Source of the DNA: Adiantum capillus-veneris
Lineage: Eukaryota > Streptophyta > Polypodiopsida > Polypodiales > Pteridaceae
Length of the DNA: 64,000 nt
Assembly (NCBI GenBank): GCA_014529385.2
Contig: CM043956.1
Location: forward strand, 92,468,221-92,532,220
Direction: 5' to 3'
Numbering within the stretch: position 1 is the first letter of the stretch; every line of letters begins with the position of its first letter. The notes below the pieces were generated by a model. That model did no database searches and had not been told where the DNA came from. It saw only the letters and a program-made list of their open reading frames with translations. Of the stretch, positions 18,928-28,896 are shown piece after piece. Both the position numbers and the translations under genes were made by a program.

Positions 18928-19959
18928 TTGGCCAACGGGGTTGTGTGGCAATACCTGATGTACGCAGGGCATGGAGGCTACTATTGCGATTGCATGCTAT
19001 AGGCGGGATTGTGCAGACGGAGGTTGCCAACACTATTGCGCAGGCGGTAGAGGCAAAGGGTTACGTGGGGATCTAGGGACGGATTGTGGGAGAGAGTTAC
19101 GTGAGCAAATAAAAGAGAGGGGCTCTTGCAGGCACTACGAGGAGAGAACAGCCGGGAGGGGCGAGGTTGGCAAAAAGGAAGACACACAGTGCTGCTGTTG
19201 GTCGAGGCAGTGGCGGGATAGAAGCCGTAGCAGAGCAGAACGAAGGCTCGTGGGAGGGGATCAAAGAGAGGAGCAACAGGTGTGTGCGTAGAGCTCGCTC
19301 TCTCTCTCTCACACACACACACGTGGAAAGTAGGTAGGAATATCCCATGGGATCATCGTAGTTAGTAGTATTTTATTTAGTTCAAGCCAGTATAGTAGCG
19401 GTAAGGGGGCTTGAATTACGAAACTATTTTGCGGTGTTTTGGTCTAGTTCTATAGCTTTCTTTCTAATCATTTTGGGGGGGTGTTTGGTTAACTCGGACA
19501 GATTGGTAAATTCAGGCAGCGTCCCAAGATCAACGGTCCACGATGTCCTCCTCGAAATAAAAATAAAAATGGACCATTGATCCCCTCCTGCCTATGTCCG
19601 TGTGAGATAGTGCTAAGACAAACTTTTATTGCACAAACTCCAGAAATAACAAATTAATAGTTCCAACTTCCACTTTCATTTCCACACACTATAGAACTAT
19701 ACTAAGTTAACCCGAATTTGCAATGCGATGGTTTCATCATAGAAGAAACACATCTCCCAATGCTTTCAACAAGCACGCACAAGTGAGGTGGTTAAGGTAA
19801 TAGGATTTTAATTTTGTTTCGTCGATGAACCTGGAGTTATGTTGGTATAGTATTTGTCTGAATTGGACAAAGATTCCACTATTAGAGAAAATAAAAAGAA
19901 ATAATTTGGTGTTAGATAAGCCAACAAAAACCAAATGAGAAAATTGCTACTAGGAAGGA
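18925..19959. other. Anonymous sequence with CT/AC tract
   Basis: Purine-rich 19,010-19,290 followed by (CT)n(AC)n at 19,297-19,322, then AT-rich DNA. The ORFs over the purine-rich part have Arg/Glu-rich or Ser/Leu-rich translations typical of low complexity. No gene supported. Confidence 0.5.
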
Positions 19960-20680
19960 GGTCTTCTTATGCACTTGTCAAGCTATTTGACATCAAAGCA
20001 ATGATAAGCAAGGAGAGCTCTAGTTGTGATGTCCCTTGATAGTGGAGCAAGCATTGAGCCAAGGGTACCACAAACTATTGCTATCTTTTGCAAGAGAGAT
20101 GAGTCACTATCATGGCAGAAAAGATACTGAGAACAACGCTTGCACGCCAAGGGAAAAAGTATAGTATGGATACTATTGGCGAGGCTCATGAAGATCATAA
20201 TATCATGCACTAGTATGCATGTATGCTAAGTGTGGTGTGATCACAATACTTACAAGAAGTGTTTGGCATGTCGAGTTCTATCTACAGGACTCATGGAAAT
20301 AACATGCTAGGCAATGCATTAATCAATATCTATGCTAAAGTGTGGTATATTTCAAAATCATGACAAAAACTTGATGATCATCTTGTTTGAAAGGGAACCT
20401 CTTGGAGTGCACTAATCACAAGATGCACCCATCAAGGGCAACACAAGGAAGCCATTGGGGAATTTTTATTGAATGTAAAAAGGGAAACTCTCTCCAAGTG
20501 CTATCACATTAACTTGCATCTTAAATGTCTATGACAACATAGGAGTCGTTAGAAAGGAGGAACAAACTCATGAAAGATTGTCAAACAACAATTGTTTATG
20601 ATTGGGAATGTTGTGTTACATAAGTGTTGGACATGTTTGCAAAGTGTAGTGCACTGCAACAATGAGTGTCTAATAAAGTG
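19960..20680 (+). pseudogene. PPR (pentatricopeptide repeat) protein pseudogene
   Basis: Fragments of consecutive plant PPR motifs appear in order but in shifting frames. HALVCMYAKCG is at 20,204-20,236, LGNALINIYAK at about 20,307-20,339, LITRCTHQGQHKEAIGEFLL at about 20,419-20,478 and VLDMFAKCSALQ near 20,623. The spacing and the MYAKCG, GQHKEA and ALVDMYAKCG-like phrases are those of P-L-S type PPR proteins, which bind organelle RNA for editing or processing. Several frameshifts and stops (for example TAA inside 20,611-20,625) abolish coding. It ends where an antisense gypsy LTR begins (20,681). The wording is close to the very large PPR families of ferns and lycophytes as I remember them. 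Confidence 0.65.
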
Positions 20681-20792
20681 TGAGACCAGAGTGTTTGGAA
20701 CACCTAGTCTCCACCCAGCCTTTGCCCCTTTATATAAACAAGCCCTAAGCTTGGTTCACACTAGCCCCTAGCCTCTGGGCCTTGGCCTAACA
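20681..20792 (-). repeat. Short LTR (3' LTR) of antisense gypsy, family S
   Basis: 112 bp TGAGACC...CCTAACA, preceded on the minus strand by the purine tract CCAAGGGGGGAGTAA (20,793-20,807). It aligns with the LTRs at 29,841-29,981, 37,162-37,304 and 59,337-59,471, sharing the internal stretch TCTCCACCCAGCC and the TTGGCCT-ACA end. Confidence 0.65.
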
Positions 20793-21460
20793 TTACTCCC
20801 CCCTTGGAGAAGTGTGTTCGTCTTTGAAAACAAAAGTGTAGTGTTTTCCCAAGTGGCACCTTCTTCAGGTATGTCTTTCCACTTGACTAATGTTTGTTGA
20901 CACACATGATGACGCATAAGTAGATCCTGATAGTCAAGAAAACGTTCAGAATGTGGCTAGGTTGGAGGTTCAATGAAATCAACCAAAATCTGCGGGTCAT
21001 TGACATTGTCATCCTTATGCAAGTGTTTATGTAAATGACTTACATGAATACCAAATGAATGCGAGAGTGCACATGTAATGAGAATTTGTAGGCCATATCT
21101 TCAACTTGCTTGAGTTTCTTAAAAGGCCCACAATATCTCGGAGATAATTTAGGTGGTAGGACAGTCTTTAGACTTTTTGAATGCTCTAGAACACACAAAA
21201 TAACCTCTTTCCTTTCTTGAAGGTAACTTGCCGATGTTTCTCATCAGCATACTTTTTATAAAGATCATGTGCTTGTCAAACATTTTGATAAGCCCATATC
21301 AACACTTCCATTGGTCTTGTAGAAAATCCTTGACTTGTTGAAGTTTCTCAATTGTCAACCCCACCGTAAATGGTGACTTAGGTTGAAAACCATACATAAG
21401 CATGAAAGGACTAAAACCAGTCATCACATGCTTGACACTATTGTACGCAAACTCGAGAAT
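20793..21460 (-). pseudogene. Gypsy integrase C-terminal remnant (antisense)
   Basis: Minus-strand translation gives FAYNSVKHVMTG, FSPFMLMYGFQPKSPF and VKDFLQDQ, then PPKLSPRYCGPFKKLKQVED and a run-out to the purine tract at 20,793. This is the end of a Ty3/gypsy integrase core plus the GPF module of family S. Frameshifts are present (for example after FLQDQ). Everything upstream (gag, RT) is missing: at about 21,410-21,463 the sequence turns back on itself. Confidence 0.75.
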
Positions 21461-21510
21461 AGCCTTTCATGCTTAGGTATGGTTTTCAACCTAGGTCACC
21501 AATTACGGTG
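21362..21510. repeat. Inverted repeat within gypsy integrase sequence
   Basis: Arms 21,362-21,409 and 21,463-21,510, each 48 bp, are reverse complements with about four mismatches, around a 53-bp spacer. Weaker pairing extends roughly 20 bp outward. The right arm and the following 100 bp read as the same integrase tail on the plus strand (FLKDHMEMLRLTCQNVQKA). Confidence 0.85.
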
Positions 21511-21619
21511 AACTGAGAAACTTTAGCACGTTACAAATTTTCTTAAAGACCACATGGAAATGCTAAGACTAACTTGTCAAAATGTTCAAAAAGCTAGTAT
21601 CAACCTAGCATACTCTAGA

Positions 21620-22505
21620 GTGAGAAACTTTGATGGTTGTTCATCATGGGATTTATTACATGTGCAATTTGATTATACTAAAGTTTTATGACTACAACGT
21701 TTATGAGCCAGTTTTTTTTCATTCTTTTCTACACTTTTATTTTTCTCTCATATCCTCAAATAACTTTTTTTTTTCAATCTTCGTTCAAGTTTTGCTTCGC
21801 TTGAAAAATCTTGCTTGTTGGGAATGCTCGTGATGCAACTGATGTAAGCAAAATGAGATATAGAGCAAACTCATGTACTTAGCTTGTGGTACTAAATATT
21901 AGAAAATAAAAGTATTTGGATTGCCTCACAATGCTAAAAAAGTCACGCTTTTGTTCAATGAAAAAATATCCAAACATTTGAGGGTTTTAGCACATTCAAG
22001 GAAACATCATATGAGAACTAGAAAGAAAAATATTCTTTTGAGTACAATGCTTTCTATAACATATGGGTGGATGTAGCAAAGGTTAAATTGTTATGGCACA
22101 ATATCATAAAAAGAATGAAATTGAGTGTGAAGGAAAACATAAATTTGTATTGAAACTTGATGACACTCAAATTCAAATGTCAAAAAATAGAAAGAGTTAG
22201 TATATTTGATTGATGAATAGAGCAATTGATGATAGTTAGGGTAAGAGGGATACCCCATCCTATAAAGTCCAATAAAAAAGATAGCCTAGATATCACTGAA
22301 AGTCATGCCACATTGAAGTGGCTTTTCTCATAAATGATATTCCTAATGTTATGAAAAGCTAGATAGCAGGTGAACTATTTCATACTGATTTGGTTGGTGA
22401 CTTCCGAGTTGAATGGCACATGAGTGCTGACTTAAAAGACTTAGTGCATGTCTGGAATATGTGGAGATGCCAGTACAAAATATCATTGTCTTTACTGCAT
22501 GGAAA
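21620..22505. other. Anonymous AT-rich sequence
   Basis: No ORF above 70 codons and no recognisable domain or RNA gene. It is bounded by the inverted gypsy fragment on the left and the LTR at 22,506 on the right. Confidence 0.5.
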
Positions 22506-22699
22506 TGTTAAAGTTTAGGCATCTCAAGTGAACTACTCAATGTGATCCCATTATTTAGTTTGTCTTTTAGGTATTTATTTTTATTGGGTAGGGCAATTTA
22601 CTGGAATTGCTATATAAGCAACCCCTTGCCTCCCTTGTGTACACATTCAGTTATTCATTGCCAAGGTTGATTAGTTCAAGGACTATCTCTCTCATTCTT

Positions 22700-22776
<77 letters not shown>

Positions 22777-22798
22777 TTCTGCATTGTCGACTTTGACA
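22506..22798 (+). repeat. LTR with embedded CT tract (family T), 5' LTR
   Basis: 293 bp from TGTTAAAG to TTTGACA, immediately followed by TGGTATTAGAG at 22,799, a one-base variant of the initiator-Met primer site, so this is a 5' LTR. It contains CTATATAA near 22,610 and a long (CT)n at 22,702-22,774. A relative in the same orientation is at 37,755-38,018 (about 10 percent different by eye, with one indel). Confidence 0.75.
22702..22774. repeat. (CT)n microsatellite inside an LTR
   Basis: About 73 bp of pure CT. The matching LTR at 37,755 has only about 38 bp at the equivalent place. Confidence 0.95.
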
Positions 22799-22810
22799 TG
22801 GTATTAGAGT
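22799..22810 (+). promoter_or_regulatory. Primer-binding site (initiator-Met type, variant)
   Basis: TGGTATTAGAGT adjoins the LTR end with no gap. The standard site is TGGTATCAGAGC. Confidence 0.7.
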
Positions 22811-22884
22811 TGTGTGATCCTTGAAGGACTTCGCGTCGAGGAGCAAAGAGAAGAAGAACCCTTGTTGGTATTCGGTATCACATG

Positions 22885-23370
22885 CAGCCCATAGCATTTT
22901 AAAACATTGGGCGTTTTACTCATGCAGCAGCGTTGAAACCCCTCTTTGCTCCTGTGTGTTTTAGAACACAGCCTTGCGATGGAGTCTCCACCCATAGATC
23001 CACAGTGTGCGTTTCAATATGCCCCCTGCGACCCTCTATCGGTTTTCCCCCCTCTGCTCCTGCGAGCATTTCAAAACGCCACTAGAAGGTGCCTTGCCAT
23101 TGTGACAGCATTTTAAAAGTTGTCTCCCACTCTCCCCTTGACGTCAATAACTCACCCTCTCCTCTCCTGCGTTTTGAAATGCTGTTGGTCAGTGCCCCCT
23201 TTGGAAATGACATCCGACCCGCTTCTCTCTTGACTTTTGATATGCAGCGATAGGTAGAGTCCCCCTAGTCAGTAGCGTTTTGAAACGCATCCAACGACTC
23301 CCTCCCCCCTTGTCTTGGCAGAAGTGGTGGCCCCCCTCTACAAGTAGAAAGCCTAATGTTTTTAACACTG
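22885..23370. repeat. Array of palindromic GCGTTTTGAAACGC-like motifs
   Basis: About nine variants of a short palindrome recur every 40-80 bp: GCATTTTAAAACA (22,894), TGTGTTTTAGAACACA (22,954), GTGCGTTTCAATATGCC (about 23,008), GAGCATTTCAAAACGCC (about 23,064), CAGCATTTTAAAAGTTG (about 23,106), TGCGTTTTGAAATGCTG (about 23,168), GACTTTTGATATGCAG (about 23,232), AGCGTTTTGAAACGCATC (about 23,273) and TAATGTTTTTAACACTG (about 23,352). Pyrimidine-rich spacers lie between them. No coding sense on either strand. It lies in what should be the leader of the family T element. Confidence 0.6.
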
Positions 23371-23535
23371 AAGGCTAAGTGTGCACCTTTTGGAAGTAGA
23401 TTGGGAGGGTGTGGCTTTGTGCCCAATTTACGGATGTGGTGGAGCGGCATGGTAGGTGTGTACAAGGTCCCAGGAAGGGCATTGAAAGGATACATATCAA
23501 CTTTTTGATGAAGCTCTCAATGCTCTCACTACCAA

Positions 23536-23547
23536 GCTCTGATACCA
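23536..23547 (-). promoter_or_regulatory. Antisense initiator-Met primer-binding site
   Basis: GCTCTGATACCA is the exact complement of TGGTATCAGAGC, followed after two bases by TGTTGAG (an LTR-like edge) at 23,550. It marks the 5' end of a minus-strand element fragment facing the plus-strand site at 22,799. Confidence 0.6.
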
Positions 23548-23941
23548 CTTGTTGAGTGTGTTGAAACTTGCTGCTGTTTCATTGCCGTTTTTCGGTTTCG
23601 CGCATGCGTGCATTTCTAAAGAGCAGAAGGTTTTTCTGAGCTTGGCATTGGAAGGTTCAGCACTCCGCGAGTATTTTCATCAGACGTCCTGGGGTTTAAC
23701 CCCCCTTTCGGAGCCATTCGTGCCATTAGAAATCCCATCCGAGGTACAGACTAGGAGCTGCGTTTTTCAGCTCTCTTTGGTAGTTTTCTGCTGCCAGAGC
23801 TTCCATAGCCATTACAGGTGCCATTGTTGTAGTGTCTTCCACTTACGTGAGCCCACAGCTCATTTGAGAGTGTGTAGCCTCTTCTTGGAGTGGCCTCATA
23901 CACACAGATAGAGTGGGAGTTTGACGACATTGTCTTCTTCG

Positions 23942-23975
23942 ACTACAGGTACAGGTACAGGTACGGGTACAGGTT
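23942..23975. repeat. Short GGTACA hexamer repeat
   Basis: GGTACAGGTACAGGTACGGG and one further unit, in the leader of the copia element. Confidence 0.8.
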
Positions 23976-24664
23976 ATAGGCTACAGGGAGCTTTGGATAC
24001 AGGTTTCTTCTGTGGTTACAAAACATGTATTTTGACTGTGGGATAGCCATGTATATGGTTGTGGTTTGAGTGGGAGCTTCTACTCTTCTGGGCAGTCTGT
24101 TTATGCGTGTTCTTGAGCTACAGGTTTACATCATCTATGTATGTTGATGGATGTGGATATGGCAATTTGACAGACACTCTTTATGCATGATATTGTGGAG
24201 ATTTGGTTCACTTATACATAGAGCGGGTTTGCTCTTGCTTGCAGTGTTGCGGTTTGAGTACGGACAGGTACTTGGTTGACAGTAGAGATTGGACTTCGTT
24301 GAGCTTGTGCATTGGTTATATGCTCACTTGGATCCATTTATGCTCACGGATTTGTGTAAGCTTGGTCAGCTTATGTCTCTATTGTGGTTATTCAGACATG
24401 GAGTATGTTTATGCCTCTATGACAGCTCATTGTTGATGCATTTTGTGGCACGGTTTGCCTAGGCCGGTTGAGTTATAGGTGTCACGGGTTTATGCATTTG
24501 TTTGTGGATTTCTACGTACGTTTTTTGACCATATTATGGGCTGATTTATACTCTATGCGTTTGCTCTTTGATTGAGCAGCAGGTGTTGTCAGATTTGCAA
24601 CACTACTTTGTTGTGGCAGTTTGTTGGTTGGTTACAGGTTTCTCATTGTTGCATTCTTGTTGTA

Positions 24665-26724
24665 ATGGGTACTAAAGAGGACACAGTTTTCAATATTGAG
24701 AAGTTGGATGGTGCTAACTTCTCATATTGGAAAGATCAGATTTGGGATGTCTTGGTGCAGAAGAAACAGATTCGACCTCTAAAGTTGCAGGGAGTTAAGC
24801 CAGAGAACATGGAGAGGGATGATTGGGAGGAGTTGGATGAGATGTGCAGGTCTACCATTAGGCTTTCCCTTTCAAAGTCTGTTTATTACAATGTGAAAGA
24901 TGCACAGGGTGGAGCTTATGAGCTATGGCAGCGGATTTGCGATATGTATGATAAGCATTCGGTTGCTTCTATGGTGTATTGGATTAAAAAGCTTATTGAT
25001 TTGCGAATGGAGGAAGGTGCTTCCATGAATGCGCATTTGAATGAGTTCAATACAATTTTCAGCCAACTTGCTACGCAGAAAATTACGTTTGAGGACAATG
25101 TAAAAGCTATGTTTTTACTTGTCACGTTGCCTGAGTCATGGGACACATTTAGGACAGCCATAAGTAACTCGGTTCCTACGGATGAGTTGACAAGTACTAA
25201 TGTGGAGTCTAGTCTTCTCACGGAAGAGATTAATCGAAAGAATAATGCAGGTAGTAAGTCTTCTAGTGCAATGGTTGTCAGAGGCAGGACTATGGACAAG
25301 TATAAGTCCAACAGGGGTAAATCTAGAAGCAAGTCCCATGCAGGCACAAGTAAAAAGGATGTGGAATGTTTTCATTGTGGTAGAAAAGGCCATTTCAAAA
25401 AGGATTGCTACAAGTGGAAAAGGGAAAATGGAGATGGTAAGAAGAAAGACCATGATGCTAAGGACAAGCCTAAGTCCAATGTCAAGATTGAGGAGTTAAA
25501 TGCAACACAGGGAGAGTGTAGCTCTCAAGATGACCATGTATGTGCTCCGACTAGTGCTACTAGTGAAGAGCTTGGTGATGTGTTGCTTGCATCCTATTTT
25601 GATGACGCTTTTCTTCTCACTCATGAGCGTAGTATGCCTATGGATTGGGTCATTGACAGTGGTGCTTCTTTTCACGTTACGCCTCATAGGTCGTGGTTTC
25701 ATGACTATGATGCTTCGAGCACAGGTACTGTCAGGATTGCCGATGGGCGTTCTATGCAGATTCATGGCATTGGGGATATTCATTTGGCTATGCCAAACTC
25801 TACTACGTTTGTCTTGCAGCGTGTGTGTCATGTGCCGGCTCTTGCAAAAAGCTTGATTAGTGTGGGTCAGTTGGATTCACTTGGTTTCAATGTATCTTTT
25901 GGTGATGGAGGTTGGAAGATCACTAAGGGTAGCCTTGTTTTCGTTAAAGGTGCTAAGAGGAATACGTTGTATTTCCTTTGTGTAGCTAGTGTGGCTGATC
26001 ACATTGTGGGGATCACTGAGCAACCTCCTGCTTCTTTATGGCATCAACGTTTGGGGCATATGTCACTGAAAGGTTTGAAGTTGTTGGCACGTGCGGATTA
26101 CATTCCCGTTTCAGATTTTGGTGGTTTTGAGTTTTGTGAGCACTGCCTTTATGGTCGACATGCTCGGTCTTCTCATAAGAAAAGTGTTCCACACAGATCT
26201 TTGGAAAAGCTAGCTTTGGTGCATAGTGATGTATGTGGGCCGATGCCCAATGCTTCTCTTGGAGGTGCTATGTACTTTGTTACGTTCATTGATGATGCTA
26301 GCAGGAAGGTATGGGCATACCCCATTCGTAAGAAGGATATGGTGTTTGATATATTTAAGCAATGGTTGGCTCTTGTTGAGAACCAATCAGGTTGTAAGTT
26401 GAAGTGCTTACGTACGGACAATGGGGGTGAATTTATGTCTCATGCTTTCACAACATTATGTGTTGAGAAGGGTATACGGCACGAGCTTAGTGCTCCCTAT
26501 ACACCTCCTCAAAATGGTGTGGCAGAGCGCATGAACAGGACTATACAGGAAAAAGTCCGTAGTATGCTTTCTATGGCTGGTTTGTCAAATGGATTTTGGG
26601 CTGAAGCTGTTGCCACTTCTGTGCATTTGATAAATCGTTCACCTAGTGTTCCTTTGGGCTTCAAAGTGCCTGAAGAGGTATGGACAGGTTTTCCACCTTC
26701 GTATGGTCACCTTCGTATGGTCAC
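24665..26724 (+). pseudogene. gag-pol: Copia gag-protease-integrase segment
   Basis: Starts at the ATG at 24,665 (MGTKEDTVFNIEKLDGANF); the open frame before it has no ATG. Gag (UBN2 type) runs to about 25,300. The CCHC knuckle (CFHCGRKGHFKKDC) is at 25,367-25,408. The protease triad DSG is at 25,655-25,663. The pre-integrase HHCC region contains LWHQRLGHMSLKGL. The integrase core has D near 26,228, D near 26,417 and E near 26,525. All key residues are present. The frame is lost at 26,697-26,724, where a 14-bp sequence (CTTCGTATGGTCAC) is tandemly duplicated; the frame remaining open to 26,953 is nonsense. Confidence 0.9.
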
Positions 26725-28054
26725 CTTCGTGTTTTTGGCTGTGAATCTTATGTACATGTACCTAAGGCAAAACGCAGCAAATTGGATCCAAAGAGCAAAA
26801 GATGTATCTTCTTGGGTTATGGTAGCTCTGGTGAGATGGGTTATCGATTGTGGGATCCTATTGACAGGAAGATTGTGCGCAGCCATGATGTTGTTTTTCA
26901 TGAGGACTCTATGTATAGAGCATCACCGCGAACGGTTGAGGTTCGGCGTGTGATATTTGAGGAGGATGGTCATCGGTATGATGGTCCCATGGGACAGCTA
27001 GATGCACCTCCTGCACAGTCTTTGAGGCGTTCAGAGCGGCGTGCAAGACAGCCTCAGCGTTTTGTGCCTTCTATGGATTATGTATTGTTGACTGATTGCG
27101 GGGAGCCATCATGTTATGATGAGGCCATGTCTAGTGTTGACAAGCTCAAGTGGGAGCAGGCTATGCAGTCAGAGATGGATTCGTTGATCCAAAATGAAAC
27201 GTGGGAGCTTACTCCTTTGCCAAAGGGTAAGAAGGCACTACCATGCAAATGGGTTTACAAGATAAAATTGTGTTCAATGGATGCAAAGCCTAGGTACAAA
27301 GCAAGGCTTGTGGCTAAAGGATTCAAGCAACAGAAGGGCATTGATTTTGACGAGATCTTCTCCCCAGTGGTGAAGATGTCTACTTTGCGTATGTTGTTTG
27401 CTTTGGTAGCTACAGAAGACATGGAGTTGAAGCAAATGGATGTAAAGACAGCTTTCTTACATCCGGACTTGCACGAGGATTTGTACATGGAGCAACCAAG
27501 TGGGTTTGTTATTCATGGCTCAAAGAAGATGGTATGCCGGCTTCTTAAGACCTTGTATGGGTTGAAGCAATCATCTCGTGAATGGTATCGTAAGTTTGAT
27601 GCATTCATGAGTTCATTGGGCTATGTACGCAGTTATGAGGACCCATGCCTCTATACTCGCAAGGCTGCAGATGATAGTCTTATTGTTTTGGTTTTGTATG
27701 TGGATGACATGTTGATCGCAGGGAAGTGTATTTCTGATGTGGATGCCTTGAAACATAGGCTACATGAGACCTTTTCCATGAAGGATCTTGGGGATGCCAG
27801 TCATATTTTGGGTATGCGGATCACTCGTGATCGTTCTCGCAAGATGCTCTTTCTTAGTCAGAAAGAGTACATTGACAAGGTGCTTGAGCGTTTTCATATG
27901 GAAGGGGGGAAGGCCATTAGTACCCCGTTGCCTCCATATGTAAAACTCAGCCATGATGACTGCCCTTTGACAGATTTGGAGACAACAGAGATGTCTCAGA
28001 TTCCCTATGCGTCAGCTGTTGGTTCCTTGATGTATGCCATGGTGGCTACGCGTC
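26725..28054 (+). pseudogene. gag-pol: Copia integrase C-terminus and reverse transcriptase segment
   Basis: Continues in the next frame after the 14-bp duplication, beginning with the conserved FGCESYVHVP block of the integrase tail. RT starts near 27,180 (WELTPLPKGKKALPCKWVYK). The blocks KARLVAKGF, MDVKTAFLHPDL and LYGLKQSSREWY are followed by YVDD at 27,697-27,708, the catalytic pair. The frame is lost again near 28,052-28,058, within the conserved YAMVATR region; the size there suggests loss of two bases or gain of one. Confidence 0.9.
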
Positions 28055-28654
28055 GATCTTGCTCATGCAGTTGGTGTGGTTAGCAGGTACATGTCTAACC
28101 CGGGCAAGCGTCATTGGGATGCAGTGAGAGGTATTCTCAGATACTTGAGAGGGACTTCAGAGTTGTCCCTATGTTATGGTGAGAAGGATATGTCTGTTTG
28201 CGGATATACAGATTCAGACTATGCAGGGTCAGTGGACTCGAGGAAGTCTACTAGCGGCTATGTGTTCACAGTTGCAGGTGGACCGGTTTCATGGGCATCA
28301 CGTTTACAGCCATGCGTTGCTTTGAGCACTACAGAGGCTGAATATATGGCTGCCACTGAGGCTGCCAAGGAGGCCGTATGGCTCTCACGACTAGTGGGAG
28401 ATCTTGGTATGGCTGGTGATGCTCCGATTCTACATTGTGATAGCCAGAGTGCCATAGCGTTGGCACGGAATCCTGTCTTCCATGCGAAGACAAAGCACAT
28501 TGAGGTGAGGTATCACTTCATACGAGAGGTGCTAGAGGACAAGCGCATAGAGCTTGTCAAGGTACACACTGACGATAACCCTGCTGATCTACTCACGAAG
28601 TCGTTACCCTCACAGCGGTTTGCACACTGTAGATCGCTGATGGGTATGGCTTGA
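28055..28654 (+). pseudogene. gag-pol: Copia RNase H segment
   Basis: Third frame of the same polyprotein, from DLAHAVGVVSRYMSNPG to the terminal LTKSLPSQRF and stop at 28,652-28,654. Copia RNase H landmarks are present: YTDSDYAGSVDSRKSTSGY, LSTTEAEYMA, LHCDSQSAIALARNP and KHIEVRYHFIREVL. The domain looks intact apart from the frameshift at its upstream edge. Confidence 0.9.
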
Positions 28655-28709
28655 CTTCTTTTGCTGTACTTTGGCCACTTTAAAGGCACACTGCCTTTAA
28701 GTGGGAGAT

Positions 28710-28896
28710 TGTTGAGTTAAAGGCCCGTGTGCCCGGCTGCCCGTTGTTCAGCCGCCCATGTACAGCCATTCATTTACTCATTCATAATAACTATACTCAC
28801 AACTACACATTGTAGTGTGAGTACCGCCCCGCCACACACTGTGTCTATCTCCTTCTTCGTGCTGGCTCTGTGTGTGTGTGCTCTCTGATCCCAACA
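28710..28896 (+). repeat. Copia 3' LTR (about 187 bp)
   Basis: Starts TGTTGAGTT right after the purine tract and 56 bp after the RNase H stop. The right edge is set at CCAACA (28,896), giving matching TGTTG...CAACA ends, but there is no second copy to confirm it, and the preceding bases (CTCTGATCCCA) also resemble an antisense primer site. Confidence 0.6.

Larger units (their letters stand above)
24665..28896 (+). mobile_element. Ty1/copia retrotransposon, coding region and 3' LTR
   Basis: Gag, protease, integrase, RT and RNase H occur in copia order over about 4 kb, followed by a purine tract (AAGTGGGAGA, 28,699-28,708) and a 3' LTR. I found no 5' LTR: the 1.1 kb leader (23,550-24,664) does not resemble the 3' LTR beyond the first eight bases. 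So the 5' end is truncated or its border is unclear. Two frameshifts break the single ORF. Confidence 0.9.

Noticed and set aside
22885-23370. CRISPR-like array
   Set aside because: Motifs are variable palindromes with unequal spacers in a plant genome; a CRISPR array has near-identical repeats and even spacing.
23550-23760. 5' LTR of the copia element starting at TGTTGAGT
   Set aside because: Only the first eight bases match the 3' LTR at 28,710 and the adjoining flanks share no duplication.
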